Positions 34,833-47,300 of a stretch of 64,000 nucleotides of DNA are shown here, piece by piece. The notes beneath the pieces were generated by a model. It saw only the letters and a program-made list of their open reading frames with translations, ran no database searches and was not told the origin of the DNA. The stretch is from NCBI RefSeq assembly GCF_949628265.1, contig NC_088788.1, positions 2,418,001 to 2,482,000 of the forward strand. Reading direction: 5' to 3'. This stretch comes from Cloeon dipterum (Eukaryota; Arthropoda; Insecta; Ephemeroptera; Baetidae). Each line of letters opens with the position of its first letter. Position 1 is the first letter of the stretch. The position numbers and the translations under genes are program-made.

Positions 34833-37800
34833 ATGAGGATTTTGATGCATTTGACGATCATATCAGTGCTAATAATTGTGAATTATCAGGTGAGCCTTGT
34901 TTTGATTTGTACAATTAATTTATGGATAAAATGCTATTCATATAAATGGCAACTAGTATTAAAAATGTGAATAGGCTAATCTATCGACACTGCGGTTAAA
35001 CTCTTTGACCGGAAAATCTCGCCAACGGCCTCATATGGAATTTAAATTATCTGGCCACATCTAACTAGTATAATATGACTTAGAAAACCTAGAAATAGTT
35101 AAAACTCGCTATTTTTAAGAAAGTGCTTGGAATTTTTCAGTATAATCGGTCTTATTATACTTATGAAATTAATACAAAAGACTCCAATTTGTATTTAACT
35201 GGCTTAAAAATAGATTTAACTCACCAGAGACTGATGTGTATAAAATGTTTTGTGAATCAAGGAATGTTAAAGTGGAATGACACAGGTCAACAATTGAAAA
35301 TTATTTGAATTGTTGGATGCCACAAACAATTGATCGATAAACAATTTGTTCAATAATTTGTAATTATAAAAAAGGACCTCCTACAGTAAAAATTCAAAAT
35401 TTGCCAATTTTCTCCAAAATGTACAGTGCTCGAACATATTTTCTTGGCATATTCCGATTCCTCTCGTCGAGATCTGTTCAACGGTGTTTGCCACTTATTG
35501 GGGAATCTCTTGGTTTTGAAATTAAATCGGATTTCAAGTAAGGAGACAGCCATTACCATGTGGAAAGCACGGTAACTTCCCAGCCAATTTTCTCAAAAAA
35601 ATACAGTGCTTTTCTTAGGTCAATTTAGGCTTTAACTGAATCCTAAGGGACGAGTTTATGCATTGGCAACAAACATTTTCCATGCTTTTGCTCTTTAATT
35701 TGTGCCGAATTCTGTGAGACTGAAACTCTGATTAATGAGAATCGGCTTTCCTGATAGACATATTTACTGACGGTTTATTCCCTGTACATCCTTGAATGTA
35801 TGAAATTCCTCAAAAAGTGCACTGCAGATTTTCCAAAATGTAGAGATGTCCCACATGAAGGCGGTATACCCACTCGTAATAAAGAATATAACGCATGTTG
35901 TGAGAATGACGTGTACACGTTAAACCATGTAATTGGAAACAGGCGGTGCAAAACCCAGTGAGCATCACACCGAGACTATTTAACGCGCTTCCAAGTTCAA
36001 TTAAGCTAATCGATGATCGATGATAGCTCCAAAGTCAAGCAGCTGGTTTTGCACCGCCAATTCTATGACCTGGACGAATTTTTATCTCTGTGATTCTGAT
36101 TATTTTGATGTGATTATGTTGAACAGCCTGACGTATTTTAAGAGCCACCCCTGTAAATATTTGGCTTAACAAAATAAAAGAGTGTCTGAAACTGAATCTG
36201 AATTTTCTGTAGCAATCCAACGTTTAATTATGAACCTTATAACGATTGTAGATGTAGTTTCTGTTAAAAAGATCGAATTCAAAAGCGAAAAGCAAGAAAA
36301 TTGACTTTGAGAGAGACAGCTTAAATTTAATTGTATAGATTTAGTGTTGCACGCATGTTGCGTTTAATAAATCGTTATAATTAATCAAATGCTATATATC
36401 ATGTTGTGATGCATGTTGTCAGTTAATTAATAAACCAAATTTCAAAATTTAGTTCGTTCATTGTGCCGGTAGAAGTGTTCAAATGAGGAAACGTGTACGT
36501 GCAAAAGGTAAGGTATTGAAAAAAGGTTTTTGGTTTTGACAAACAAACTGGTCAAACGTTTAGAAAACCTGAAGCACTCGAGACGAATTCAAATAATCAA
36601 GTGTTGTGGAGGTGCAAAATGTTCGGCATCTTTTAATCATAAACCATCGCGAAATTCGAGTGATTTGAAAACGATCTCCACTCGCCCTAAAACTTCCAGC
36701 TCTCAGTATGAATGAACGTTTGAATACAGCAAACTTTAAATTATTTCAATTTTCAGAGGCCGTTTTAAAACAACTGTACGCAAAGTTTTCAGCAGTAGTA
36801 TTGATGAAAACACGGCTATTTCTGAGTCTGCTACAACCGTCTTCGAATCAAATACGGCCCTCTCTGAATCAGATACAACCCCCTCTGAACCAAACCAAAT
36901 TCCCATAGAAACAGTAACAATTTCCTCTACTCAAAGCATGACGTCATCGGAGACTACCAAATCGAAATTAACAACCACCACGATTTCCCAAAGTGGCACA
37001 ACTAAATTCATTGCGGAAAATACACCTTGTATGTCGACTAAATTTATGAGCCACGATGAACACGTCTGAATGAATTAAACAGCTCAGGCGAAAGCAGAAT
37101 CAACCACTAATCCACCTACAAGCACCTCACCAGCTGCAGAAGTGACAACAACCTTGACTATAGCAGCGATAACGACAAATTTGGTCACCACCACCACAGC
37201 CAAACCCATCACCACAACCGCAACCGCAACAGCAGCTGCAACATCAACCACAACCACAACCACTACCACCACCACCACCACCACCACGACAACAGCAACA
37301 ACTACGACAGCTAAACCAACAAATGTAGGATCAAATTTATTAGCAGAAGGATGATTTAAAATAAATAAAAAATGGTTTACAGCTACCTTGCGAACAGTCT
37401 CGTTGCGCAAACTTCACTTTCACCGCAAACCAGGTTTCAATTAATCCTTTTAAGAATTTAAAAAATATGAGAATCTTAATAGCACTTCAATAATAAAACG
37501 TTATATATCCATTCTATAAATTTTACACAAGTTTGCAATAAATTTATTCAGGGCGCAACATCAGTGATCAGCGCCAGCACGAGTAAGAGCAACAAAATTA
37601 TGCCTTTGATGATTCCTAAATTTGCTGCACTTTTTATTCAGGCAAGCTAATTGTTAGAAATGGAGCGACGTTTCTGTATTCATCAGCAGCAGCGAGCCAA
37701 GCTGATGCCGCCCAGAACTGCTTCTTGCGCAATATGAATTTAATTTCTGTGCAAGACGTTCTAAAATTGAATATTGTTCAAAAATTGCTTCAGGGTGCGT

Positions 37801-40800
37801 GTTTAAATTTTATTCCTTTTTAATATTGTTTTATTGATTTAAAGATGTTGGGACCGACTCTACCGTCTGGACGATTGGCTCCAACGAAGGAAACATGTCG
37901 TGCCAAAATTACGATTTGAGTTTCGCCTGGTGCAACCCGAAAAGAGAAATCATCCTTCCCGCGATAATACAGAAAATGAGCAGTTTGGAAATAGTTCAAA
38001 AGGGACTCACGACGTCCATGCTTAACGGGGCTGCCGTCTTAAAAACATCAGATTCTAATTCATTGTTTCCTTTTTTGTGCGAGGTAAAGACACTTGATTA
38101 ATTGGTAAAATTAATATATTCAAATACTATTGAACTAGCCAAAAGATGATGTACAAGACTCTTGCCTCGCTCTTAAGTGCAACAAAGACGTATGTTTCGT
38201 ATTTATATTTATGTATATATCCATTAATTTATTTTCGAATGTATATATAGAGCACATTGTTAGACGCAAATGGGCATATTAAGGGTAACACGTGAAATCT
38301 ACAGAAATCTTATTTTAACTTGAAAAAAGAATTATGGAGATTTTATTTTATAAACTCCCATAAACAATTAAAAATAAGGAATGAAAGCGATTATAGCTCT
38401 TGGGAGCTATTGGAAAATAAATAAATAATGTTATATTTTATTTTCTTTCCCAAAAATTAATTATATTTAGATGGAGAAACGTATGGGAAGTGGACGTTTG
38501 CTTGCGACAAAATGTACCTTTTCTCTGGTACAATTGTTAGAATTAAATTTTTATTCCGATTCTGCCTAAGAAAAATAAATTCTCAAAGGGCACTTGGCAG
38601 CAGAGTTGGGACTTCTGTTGCAGTTTGGGAATGCACCCGATCTCGTTTAGCTCGGCGTCCGACTTTGAGTGTTTGAGCAACACCACTAAAGATTTGATGT
38701 GGACGCAAAACTGGAATTATTGGACGGCGGGACGCGCAATGGGCACCTGGGGAAGGTGGGCCTGGTGCCCAGGAGCCGTCAACCTTCCCGACTCGCTTTC
38801 CTGGGCTCCGGAGCAACCAGACAACGCCCAGCCCGATGAGAATTGTCTGCACTTGCAAGTGACGAAAAATGCGAGCGGTATTCTTTTGTCAGACCGGAAC
38901 TGCAGCCACAAATACGTCATCGCTTGCCAGGTAGAATGAACTTTGTATATGTGAGTGAATTTGTTGAGAGCTTGGAAATTTTAAGGGTGATGTGTTGATG
39001 ACGCCCGACTGCAACAAGCCAATCTGTCCGATGGAGTGTACTAAAAATGCAAGTTTTGTTTTACTCTTAAGGGCGGCTTTTTTAACAATCTTATAGGAAT
39101 CGACTTTCTCCCTCGGAATTATAAACGGTCAGTATTAAGATTCTGAATTAAGCGTAAATTAGATTGAGCTTCTCTTTCAGATCTATTTGTTCACGGCCAG
39201 TGGAATGTCGGTTGTGGCAAGGAATATCTGTTTTCGGCTGCAGCTGTGAATTTTAAATTTTAAATTTAAATATTATTTTTAAAATTTATATTTTTAGATG
39301 GATTGGTTGGGCGCGTGGAAATATTGCTGCGCCCTTGGAATGAAATTGGCCTCGATTGAGTCTATTGAGGAATTGAGCTGTCTTACGAATATGGTTGCGA
39401 AATATCCCAGAGCGGGTAGAATATGAGATATTATTTCGAACAATGATGAATTGCACACTTTTAAACTCTCAACAGCTTACCCTGATCAATGCGGAAGGGA
39501 TTTCTGGACATCTGGCACCAACCGCGGCTGTCCAGGCCCTCACTTCTGGTGTTCAGCGAACTGTAAATTGAACAAGCAAGAACTAGCCAATTGGAAAAAC
39601 GGGAAAATGCCCTCCGAGAGTGCCGATCAGTGCATTTTCATCAATTTGTCTAATTCAACTTTGAGTGAGACCTATTTGGGCGCTGACTCTTGTACAGAGC
39701 AAAAACCGTTTCTTTGCGAGGTGATATATATTATTTAAAAAATTTTTGATTGTGTTATTGTGTCTTTCAGACCTTTAAATCTGGCCTTAAATCAGCGCAA
39801 ATTCAGCGCTCTTGCTCGGCAATTTGGGGTATTACAGACGATGATGTGAATTTAGTTATCATGAATCCATACGCCGACGTCTTAAACCAAAGACGCGAAC
39901 TAAAAGTGCGTCTCCGAAAATTAAAAATAAAACCTCGTAATTTCTGCTTTGCATGTATAGTGTTATATTAGGTGCTGCGGGAGATTAGTAAAAGTGGTAA
40001 ATACATCTCTTGAGTTCACTTTTAAAACTCAAATTAAATCTGATTCCGCATAAGATAATAAACGGATTACTGGCGACGGATAAAATTTTGCGCGACTTAG
40101 AGGACTTGACGGTCGACGACGCACTGTCTTTGCAGTACAGCTTTGGAAAATATTATTCCTGCACTTCCATTCGTATACGCTTACTATGCTAACACACAAT
40201 AGCAGGGTGCATACTTTTTTTGCAGAGGCCCCTGAAGAATGCAACCTGATGGCCATGATGTTCCAGTGTGCCAAGATGAGTGCACCAGAAATTACCAGAG
40301 GACTCGTCACTGTCAACAAAGGAGACGGCTTTGCTGTGACTTTTAAAACAATTTTCATATACGCAGAATTATATCTTTTAACTTTTTACTCGCCAGCATT
40401 TAGTAAGTGTTACAGGGGGAATCAGAACCGCCGAGAGAGTGTGTCCTCTGTATCCAGCAGCAAGTTGTGTACCAAATGTAATCTTTCGTTTTGGGACCCA
40501 TTTTCAATAAGATTGATTAATGTTTGTTCTTGCAGCAAGCAAATATCGATGAGCTGAAAAACACGGGATCAAGTAATAAGATCAATTTGATTTCCATTTA
40601 TTTCTAGTAATAGAAAATCCACAAGAGTTTTTTATCTTTTTAGATTGCAATTTTTTAAGAAAATTTAATAAAGGAACCTCTACATTTTGTTTACTGAACA
40701 TAAATTATCTGAAATTCCTGCTCACAGCTAGATTTTAATGAAGGCCTAACATTTATTTCAGCACTAGGAGGAAACATGACGAAAATCTCGACTGGCAAAA

Positions 40801-41286
40801 ATTACTTTACAATATTTCTCCCGACAGGAATTGTAAGTAATTCTAACAGTAAATCGTATCAAAAACATAATTTTTATTTAAATTCAGTCCGACGCTCAAG
40901 CTGAAGCAGACTACTGCTGCAAACTTGGCAGCCACCTTGCCATTTTCGAAAGCTTGGCGGATTACAACGCATTTACGCGCGACTGGCAAGGTAACAAATT
41001 CTGTTGAGATTTAGTTTATCAATTGGGAGCTGGAACAAACAATATTGCAGCAACTGCAGGCTACTGGGCTTACATTGGACCGACTTTCGACAATGGCGAT
41101 GGCACCGACAGCTGGTGCTCAACCTTCATGAAGCTGCCAGCGGGATTGATCACAGACATCAACACATTTTATCGCAACCAGGAATTGACTTCAACTCAAA
41201 TTTACTTGTCGAAAGACACCGGATTTGGATTGTATGGAAAAGGAACCATCTGCAACCAAGTAATATGTGGCCCACTTCCATACTAG
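34833..41286 (+). CDS. Gene D: family I secreted mucin with four CTLDs and an embedded OBP domain (best copy)
   Basis: Exons joining in one frame: 34833-34889, 36453-36507, 36564-36705, 36757-37028, 37083-37324, 37383-37433, 37552-37582, 37642-37794, 37845-38083, 38139-38189, 38251-38284, 38471-38535, 38589-38930, 38986-39057, 39097-39127, 39181-39245, 39298-39415, 39476-39720, 39771-39905, 40055-40172, 40226-40335, 40397-40477, 40536-40572, 40762-40832, 40888-40990, 41015-41286. About 1063 residues: signal peptide 1-19, Cys cluster (IIKCCGGAKC) 37-84, Ser/Thr-rich stalk 84-256, CTLD1 283-414, CTLD2 442-578, CTLD3 612-755, OBP 755-876, CTLD4 915-1063 ending CGPLPY. CTLD2 holds PEQPDNAQPDENC; the others lack EPN or QPD. 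Intron 1 is long (1563 nt) and contains a dispersed repeat. The only family I copy in this window with no evident break; a 24/25-nt candidate exon at 39972-39996 is not needed for the frame. Opposite strand to A-C. Confidence 0.87.
35268..35695 (+). repeat. Dispersed repeat, copy 1 (in intron 1 of gene D)
   Basis: About 425 bp nearly identical to 56563-56985 in the same orientation, including AAATTGTTTATCGATCAATT (reverse) and TCCTCTCGTCGAGATCTG. No coding and no obvious terminal repeats; a short non-autonomous element or a fragment of one. Confidence 0.7.
39771..40335 (+). other. OBP-like domain of gene D
   Basis: Exons 39771-39905, 40055-40172 and 40226-40335. C1 in QRSCSAIWGI, C4 in YYSC, C5 in PEEC, then 8 residues (NLMAMMFQ) to C6. 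The possible C2/C3 exon, 39972-39996, reads CCGRLVKV only if spliced one base after the canonical AG. Between C1 and the expected C2 there are 30 residues, within the OBP range. Confidence 0.72.
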
Positions 41287-41502
41287 AATATGACCAAATT
41301 ATTCCATTCGGAGAAATTATTTTTAACATCTGGATAATATGGTTTGTATTTTATGGTGATAGAGTTTTTCTTGCCGACAAAATATTTAATAAAAACGTGT
41401 CTATTTGCAGTTGCTATTTCTATGTATGACTCTGAATTTTCCGAATTTTCATTGCAAATTATATATGGCAGTGTGTGAATGACGATTTTGAGCCTTATAA
41501 AC

Positions 41503-41508
41503 AATAAA
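41503..41508 (+). terminator. Poly(A) signal of gene D
   Basis: AATAAA about 217 nt after the stop codon at 41284-41286; a second AATAAA-like run follows at about 41515. Confidence 0.55.
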
Positions 41509-41597
41509 AGTTTGAATAAATAAATATGGAACAACATCTTTTAGAATTGATTGCAAAAATTGCCAACAATAAGGGAAAAAACACATTTTAGGGATTC

Positions 41598-41811
41598 TTT
41601 TAGCACACTAAACATTTGTGCTCGGCTATCAGCTGCTGGTCACATGGTGATCTCACGTGTATCGAGTTATTAAACAATGTAAAATATTTTGGAAAACCCA
41701 AAAAACCACCGAGTTGTAGTTTTTGATACCAGTTAACACACAATTACTCAAGAACGATGATGGAGTAAATCTGCAGCTGCAGCACAACACGCTAGCTTGA
41801 CTCCCTTCTCA
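41598..41811. repeat. Right inverted-repeat arm flanking gene D
   Basis: Reverse-complement match to 32690-32740 plus 33385-33546. Together the two arms bracket gene D, which has the opposite orientation to its paralogues. Confidence 0.6.
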
Positions 41812-42025
41812 ACAAAACACAAGAGAAAAATAGATCCCGCTCCCTTTCGGCTATTAACGCAGAGTGTGCTCTTACTTATCATGGAATCTACTTGATGTGA
41901 TAAATTTACCTCTAAATATTTTTGGAAATAGATTTAAAATAAATGTATTACAACAACACGTTCTTTTGGTAGTTCTGGAAGCTTAGGTGCCGATAAAATT
42001 TTCAAATGAGAACGATAATTTAGTT

Positions 42026-42031
42026 TTTATT
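42026..42031 (-). terminator. Poly(A) signal of the Thr-rich mucin gene
   Basis: TTTATT on the plus strand is AATAAA on the minus strand, about 105 nt after the stop at 42135. Confidence 0.5.
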
Positions 42032-42134
42032 AAAAACAAAACTCTTTAGGAATTTATTTTAAGAGTTACGAGTACATATCTCATATAATATTTATACAAC
42101 ATTTTTAATATGTTGCTGGTGCTTTAAACTCTGT

Positions 42135-43479
42135 TTAATAATTAAAGGGATCAACACAAGGAGCTGCAGTAGTCAAGATTTGAGAAGTTGAAAAATTCAT
42201 ATTCGGTTCAGTTTTTACGGATGTGCTGTTTGCTACGCTTGTTGAAAATGCAAGAAGTGCTGTTGGCGACTCTGTTCCGTTAGGGAACTCAACAATGCTA
42301 CTATTATTTGCATCAAATCCGACGGTCGACGTCGAGGAAGTCGTGGTATCGCTGACCACCATTGCAATTGGGAGTGCTATTTTTGCGAAGACAAGCATAG
42401 GCTTCTGGAATGATGCTTTTACTGTCGTTCTCGACGTTGTTACGGGCCTTGCGGTACTGCTTGTGGCTCTTTGGATTGTTGTTGTCGTGGTTGTTGCTGT
42501 TGTGGTTGTCAAAGGTTTAACAGTAGTTGTTGGTGAAGTCAAAATAGTTGTTGTTGTTGTTGTGGTTGTCGTAGTTGGACGTGTTGTGGTTGTCAAAGGT
42601 TGAACAGAAGTTGTTGGTGAAGTCAACGTAGTAGTTGTTGCGGTTGTAGGAATTGTTGTCGTGGTTGAACTTGCAGGGGGTGAATTGGTTTCTATGGTCG
42701 AAGGGTATGTTGAAGTTGTCGTTACAAGTGGAACCTGGCCTGCAGCATCAAAAAATGTAGCAGAGATTGCCAAAGGTGCGATTCCCTGTTCGGCAACTTT
42801 CAACGCCGGCACTGACTGTCCAGCCTCAGACTGAGGAATCAATTGGGAATTGTAATCTCCAATATCGGGAAATGTCGGTTCTTTGACAAGAAGTGTTTGC
42901 TGAATAGTCAGGATTGGGCCAACTTCCTCTACGCTGGGGGTGCTTGGACTCACGCTAGTGGACTCGGAGGGGGTTGTTGTTTTTGCTAAGGTTGTCTTTG
43001 GTTCAACTTGATTGAAAGATTTGAGGTCATTCAAAAGCTTGGCCACGTCTATTGTCGTCGTTCTGGTGGTTTGCTTGATGGTAATCGGCTTGGCTGAGCT
43101 TTTGAAATCGGTTTTCGCGCTTGTGGTTTGGTCCACCGCCCCATTTTTCTTGGATGCAGTCGTGTTTAGCTGAACTCGTTTCTGGTTCAGGGTGGTAGCA
43201 GCTCTTTTAGTGGTTTTTACATGCTTAGGATGTGCCATTTTCTTGTTTGCAGGTTTTGGCTTGGCGGGGGATTTTACCCCTTTCGACTTGACATTATTTT
43301 TGTTTTTTAAGGCTGCAGTCGTCCTCTTAACTGGTTTCTTAGTCATCCTGCCTTCTCCCAATTCGAATTCAATAGCTATCAAAGCTATTAGCAAAATGAG
43401 CCAAACCTGAAAAGTACGGGGGCTAAAGCATGAGGCTGCGTTTGATGTTTTTGATTTTCACTACCTGTAAGCAGCGCAT
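42135..43479 (-). CDS. Secreted Thr-rich mucin-like protein
   Basis: Two exons: 43465-43479 (ATG, MRCLQ) and 42135-43406, joined in phase 0 across a 58-nt GT-AG intron; 428 residues. The joined N-terminus MRCLQVWLILLIALIA is a good signal peptide, cut by the intron after residue 5. Next come a basic Lys-rich stretch (about 25-110, many PK/KR), a mixed region, and from about 230 a Thr/Ser/Pro-rich mucin part with long Thr runs and VKPLTTTT-type repeats, suited to dense O-glycosylation. A lone Cys is near the C-terminus (APCVDPFNY). No CTLD, OBP or chitin-binding domain is seen, so it is not a family I/II member although it lies next to gene D. It is transcribed away from the Ninjurin gene, with start codons about 850 nt apart. 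Confidence 0.75.
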
Positions 43480-44099
43480 ATCTCGCTTTGCTCGATGCTA
43501 TTTTACATCAGTCGTGTGTCGGAAGCAAAACGAGCGCTTTTATCTCTCTCCCACGTCTGTTGATTGTTCAGGAGATAGCAGAACGAGAGGAAATTAATTT
43601 TTCCAGCAGTGAAAAAATAAGCTTTCCACGAATAATAATTAACATATAGGAAAAGCGCGCATTCGTTCTCAATTTCATTATACGATTGTAGTTTTGCAAA
43701 CCTGTGGGAATATGATCTAGACGGAAATTAAATAATTCAACTGCAAAACTAGACATTATTCGCAGAATTTAGGTTAAGTGAATGTTTTATCCGGCCAAAA
43801 AGTCCAGCGCTCTCTCCGAGGGCATTTTCCCGTTTTTCCAGAATTAAAATATTTTTAATTAAAATTTAAGAGTTTTTTGTATAAAATATTGCTGGTCAAA
43901 AAATCGCAAAGCAGAAGAGTTATTATTTTCAGAGAAATTTAATCAAAATTACGTTAACGCTTCAAGGGCGCGTCGCACATACCAGAAAATCGAACAACGC
44001 GCACCACTATCCAAAAAGGAGACAATAATATTCGTGAGTTGAGAGGCCACAAACGAGATGCCGCTGCGGCTGGCGCGGCATGCATATTTTAATTTCGTG

Positions 44100-44328
44100 T
44101 CCTATTAAAACGCGCTGACGAGACCTTGTGCGGTTTCAGAAGAGTGTTTGTTTGTTTGCTCGAAAATTCGTGGTGCGCCAGAGCAGGATAAAGGCGGATG
44201 GCTCGGTGCTAGGCTCCTTTGTCAAGCAGCCGCACTCGGCGCCCGCCCGCGGAGAATCGGACATGTAGGACTGCGGCGTCAACTCGCGCATTTTTCATTA
44301 TCACTTTTATCACCTATCGCTGCTTAAC
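44100..44328 (+). promoter_or_regulatory. GC-rich 5' region of Ninjurin first exon 1
   Basis: A CpG-containing GC-rich stretch directly before ATG 44329 in an otherwise AT-rich area. It is likely 5'UTR and promoter of the Ninjurin gene; the exact start is not visible. Confidence 0.45.
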
Positions 44329-47300
44329 ATGGAGCTGAACAGGGTTGCAAATGGAAACTCGGTCACCCCCATGGACGATGGCGCGGGAGAAGACAATCCA
44401 GGCCGGAGAGTGAGTTGTTTTTCATTTTTATCGTTAAAAATTTGAAATTGCTTTGAAGGAAAATATTAAATTTGGTCATGATATTGACTGTATTAGCTTT
44501 TTTAGATTGAATTTTTGGTTTTTTAATTTTGACAATGTTTCTAAAATCAAAGAATTTTTAAATCTTTTGTGTTTTTCGGTTTTAAAATTCCTCCGGACCT
44601 GTAAAATTTGAATAAAGCTATGATTAACCAACATTTTGCAACTTTTGAAATTATCTTTGGTTTGTTTGAGAAATTCTTAATTTATTATTTCTGACGACCA
44701 TCAGAATTGCAAAAACTGCTCACCAGTAGACTCACAACCAGCTGAAGGGTTTAGGGGTGATTTCCGCCCACCCCCTGAAATTGATATATTTCAAAACCAA
44801 TTTGGAAAGAGCAAAAATCCTTTTTAGCGATGAAATTTGTATTCTTTTGTATTAAATTTAAATAAAAGCTGTTTTAACTTTTAAATAATAGTGAAATTGT
44901 GTGGTAATTTACAGTAAGGTTCGGCAAGCTTATTTTTTTTACAAAAGGGGTAACAATGTTCAGGGTTGCATTTGCTTACCACCCGGTTTTTTCACCACTG
45001 GTTTTTACCACTCAATTTTTTACCAATTTCTTGCGCAAGAAGTGCAAGAAATGAATTTATTCTATTTTTCTTCTGTGAAAATCTAAGATTTGCGGTTGGA
45101 GTGCTCAAAATTTCCTCCACTGTGCAGTTATTTTCTTTTAAATTGCCATTTTGCTGCCTCAATTTCTCCAAAACTTTATCTCTGACAATTTTTCAAGTCG
45201 AGGTCATGAGCAAATAATTAGAAAATTATTGAAAAATAAGGTGAAAACATTGCCTGCAAGAAACTGGTAAAAATTGAAAAAAAACGCATTTTACCAGTGC
45301 ACTGCATTTTTTAAATGCGGGTTTTTTGCAACCCTGACAATGATTGGTAGTTAATTTTTGCCATTAAAATTATCTCTAATTAAAACACTCTAAAGCTTTC
45401 AAACAATTTTAAGCTCATTTTCTGTATTACAAAATCCTCTTGCTTTAAAGCACACCAAATATTTTTAAAAATTTGTCCACAAAGGAGATGAGATGAGTCT
45501 TAAAGTTTTCCAAAATTGTCCCGTTATGCCTCAAAAAGGGATGAGTTTTGTTTTGAAAACATTTTAATGACACAATCCTGTAAAGACCAATTATTGCTAT
45601 TGATTTTGCTTGATCATTACGCCAATTTTCTCCTCCAAAATCTGAGACATTACATGAAAATAATTTTGGAATTAAACCTTTTTACCTGTTTCCATGATGG
45701 CAACAACTAAATTGTGTTTCCAAATCTGTAATATTCCAAGGAGCAGTTTATTTTTAGTAAATTTCAAAATATCTATATCTACACCGAAAAATAATTAATT
45801 TTACAATTTATTTGCCTAAAATTGTGAGCTAAAAAGTAGGCTGCATGTATTTAAAACACCGTTTTAATATTTTTAGAGATTTGTCCCTTTATTGACTAAG
45901 CCTCTAATTAGCCTAATTAGCAATACTCATTACTATAATACGAGGTTTTTACTGTAGAAGACTGGCTGACACACATATATCAATGTCAGATATGGATAAT
46001 GCATTATAAATAGATAGCCATGATGTGCGGTCGAACATAACAAAAAATAATAAACCCATGCTTCCTGCGTGCACGGCAAAGCGAAATTAAGAATCATGCA
46101 AACAACGAGCACCGCAGCATTCGAGTCACGGTCGCAGAGTGGAGAGTGTGTGTTACCCAGAAACGGCGGCGGCGGAACTCGCGTTTTTAGACAAATCCGT
46201 TTGAGTCGCGCGCGGCTATCGCATGCAGCACGGCCGTCGTCGGCAAAGGGTTTCTTGTCAGTCAGTCAGGAAGAAGACGGCGCGTCGCTCTGGTCGGAGG
46301 CGGCGGAGGCGGCTGCGGGCTCGGCCATGCCAACCAGATTCCAAGATGTGGTGCGTTCAGATGTAAATTTTAATTAACAAAAATTCAATTTTATCGATTC
46401 ACTGGTTTTGAAAGCCAAGGTCGCGGTGGGTAGTGACAATCGTTATTTTATTTTGAGAGCTTGACTGACACACATGAACAGGCAGTCGGTCACTCCTTTG
46501 GTGTCGATAGAATCGCTGTTTTAATGTTTGGCGCCGCCGTCGCCATGGTAAATCGTGGGGGCCGCGCGTAGAAATGCACTCTGGGTGCAGTTAAACATTT
46601 TTTATACTCACTCGCACCTGTTCAGTCTCGAGCAGAGGAGGCTTTTGCACGAACACCGCAGATATTTGGGTCGTTCGAAATTCCTCCTCTGCTATGATCG
46701 TCTGACGAAAGGGTTGAATTTTTGAAATGGCTGCCGTGGTAAGTTGAAAAATTAGGGGAGCAGTTATTTGCGAGATTGGAGGTCGATTGGACGCGATTTT
46801 TCAGCGTTGAATTTTTTAGGTGGCAGTCATATTTGCTTAAAGTACTTGTTAATAGATGGTGAAATTCCAAATTTGAAGCTCGGGAATGCGGGCGTTCCCT
46901 ATTTTTTCGGTATCTCAAAAATACCCAAAAAAGGAATTATGTTAATGAACTCTAAACTGCAACTCTTGACTGCGTTGAGGTATCACGTTGAAATTTTCAC
47001 TGCCTAACCTAGTTTTTAATCCTGAACAACTTTTGCATTTACAAAAAATTCGCAGGTCGAAGGTCAAGGTCACCTTTTGCGACCTTTTTTTGAAAATTCA
47101 AAATTAAGGGATGATAGCCCCCTACGATTTTTTTGGGGTTAAGGGCTGAAATGTAGCCCGTGAAATTCTGCACAAGCACACCAAGTTTCATAGGTGCAAT
47201 CGCGATACTTTTGCTGCAATTTGAATTTGAAGTTTGAAAACCTGCTCGAGGCCGCTTGACCGCGCATGCACTCAGAGCGGCGAGTTCGCCTCTCGTTCTT

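Noticed and set aside
37084-37410. Val/Ala-rich open frame on the minus strand
   Set aside because: It is the shadow of the ACC/ACA-rich mucin exon of gene D.
42223-42603. 126-codon Val-rich open frame on the plus strand
   Set aside because: Antisense of the Thr-rich mucin gene at 42135-43479.
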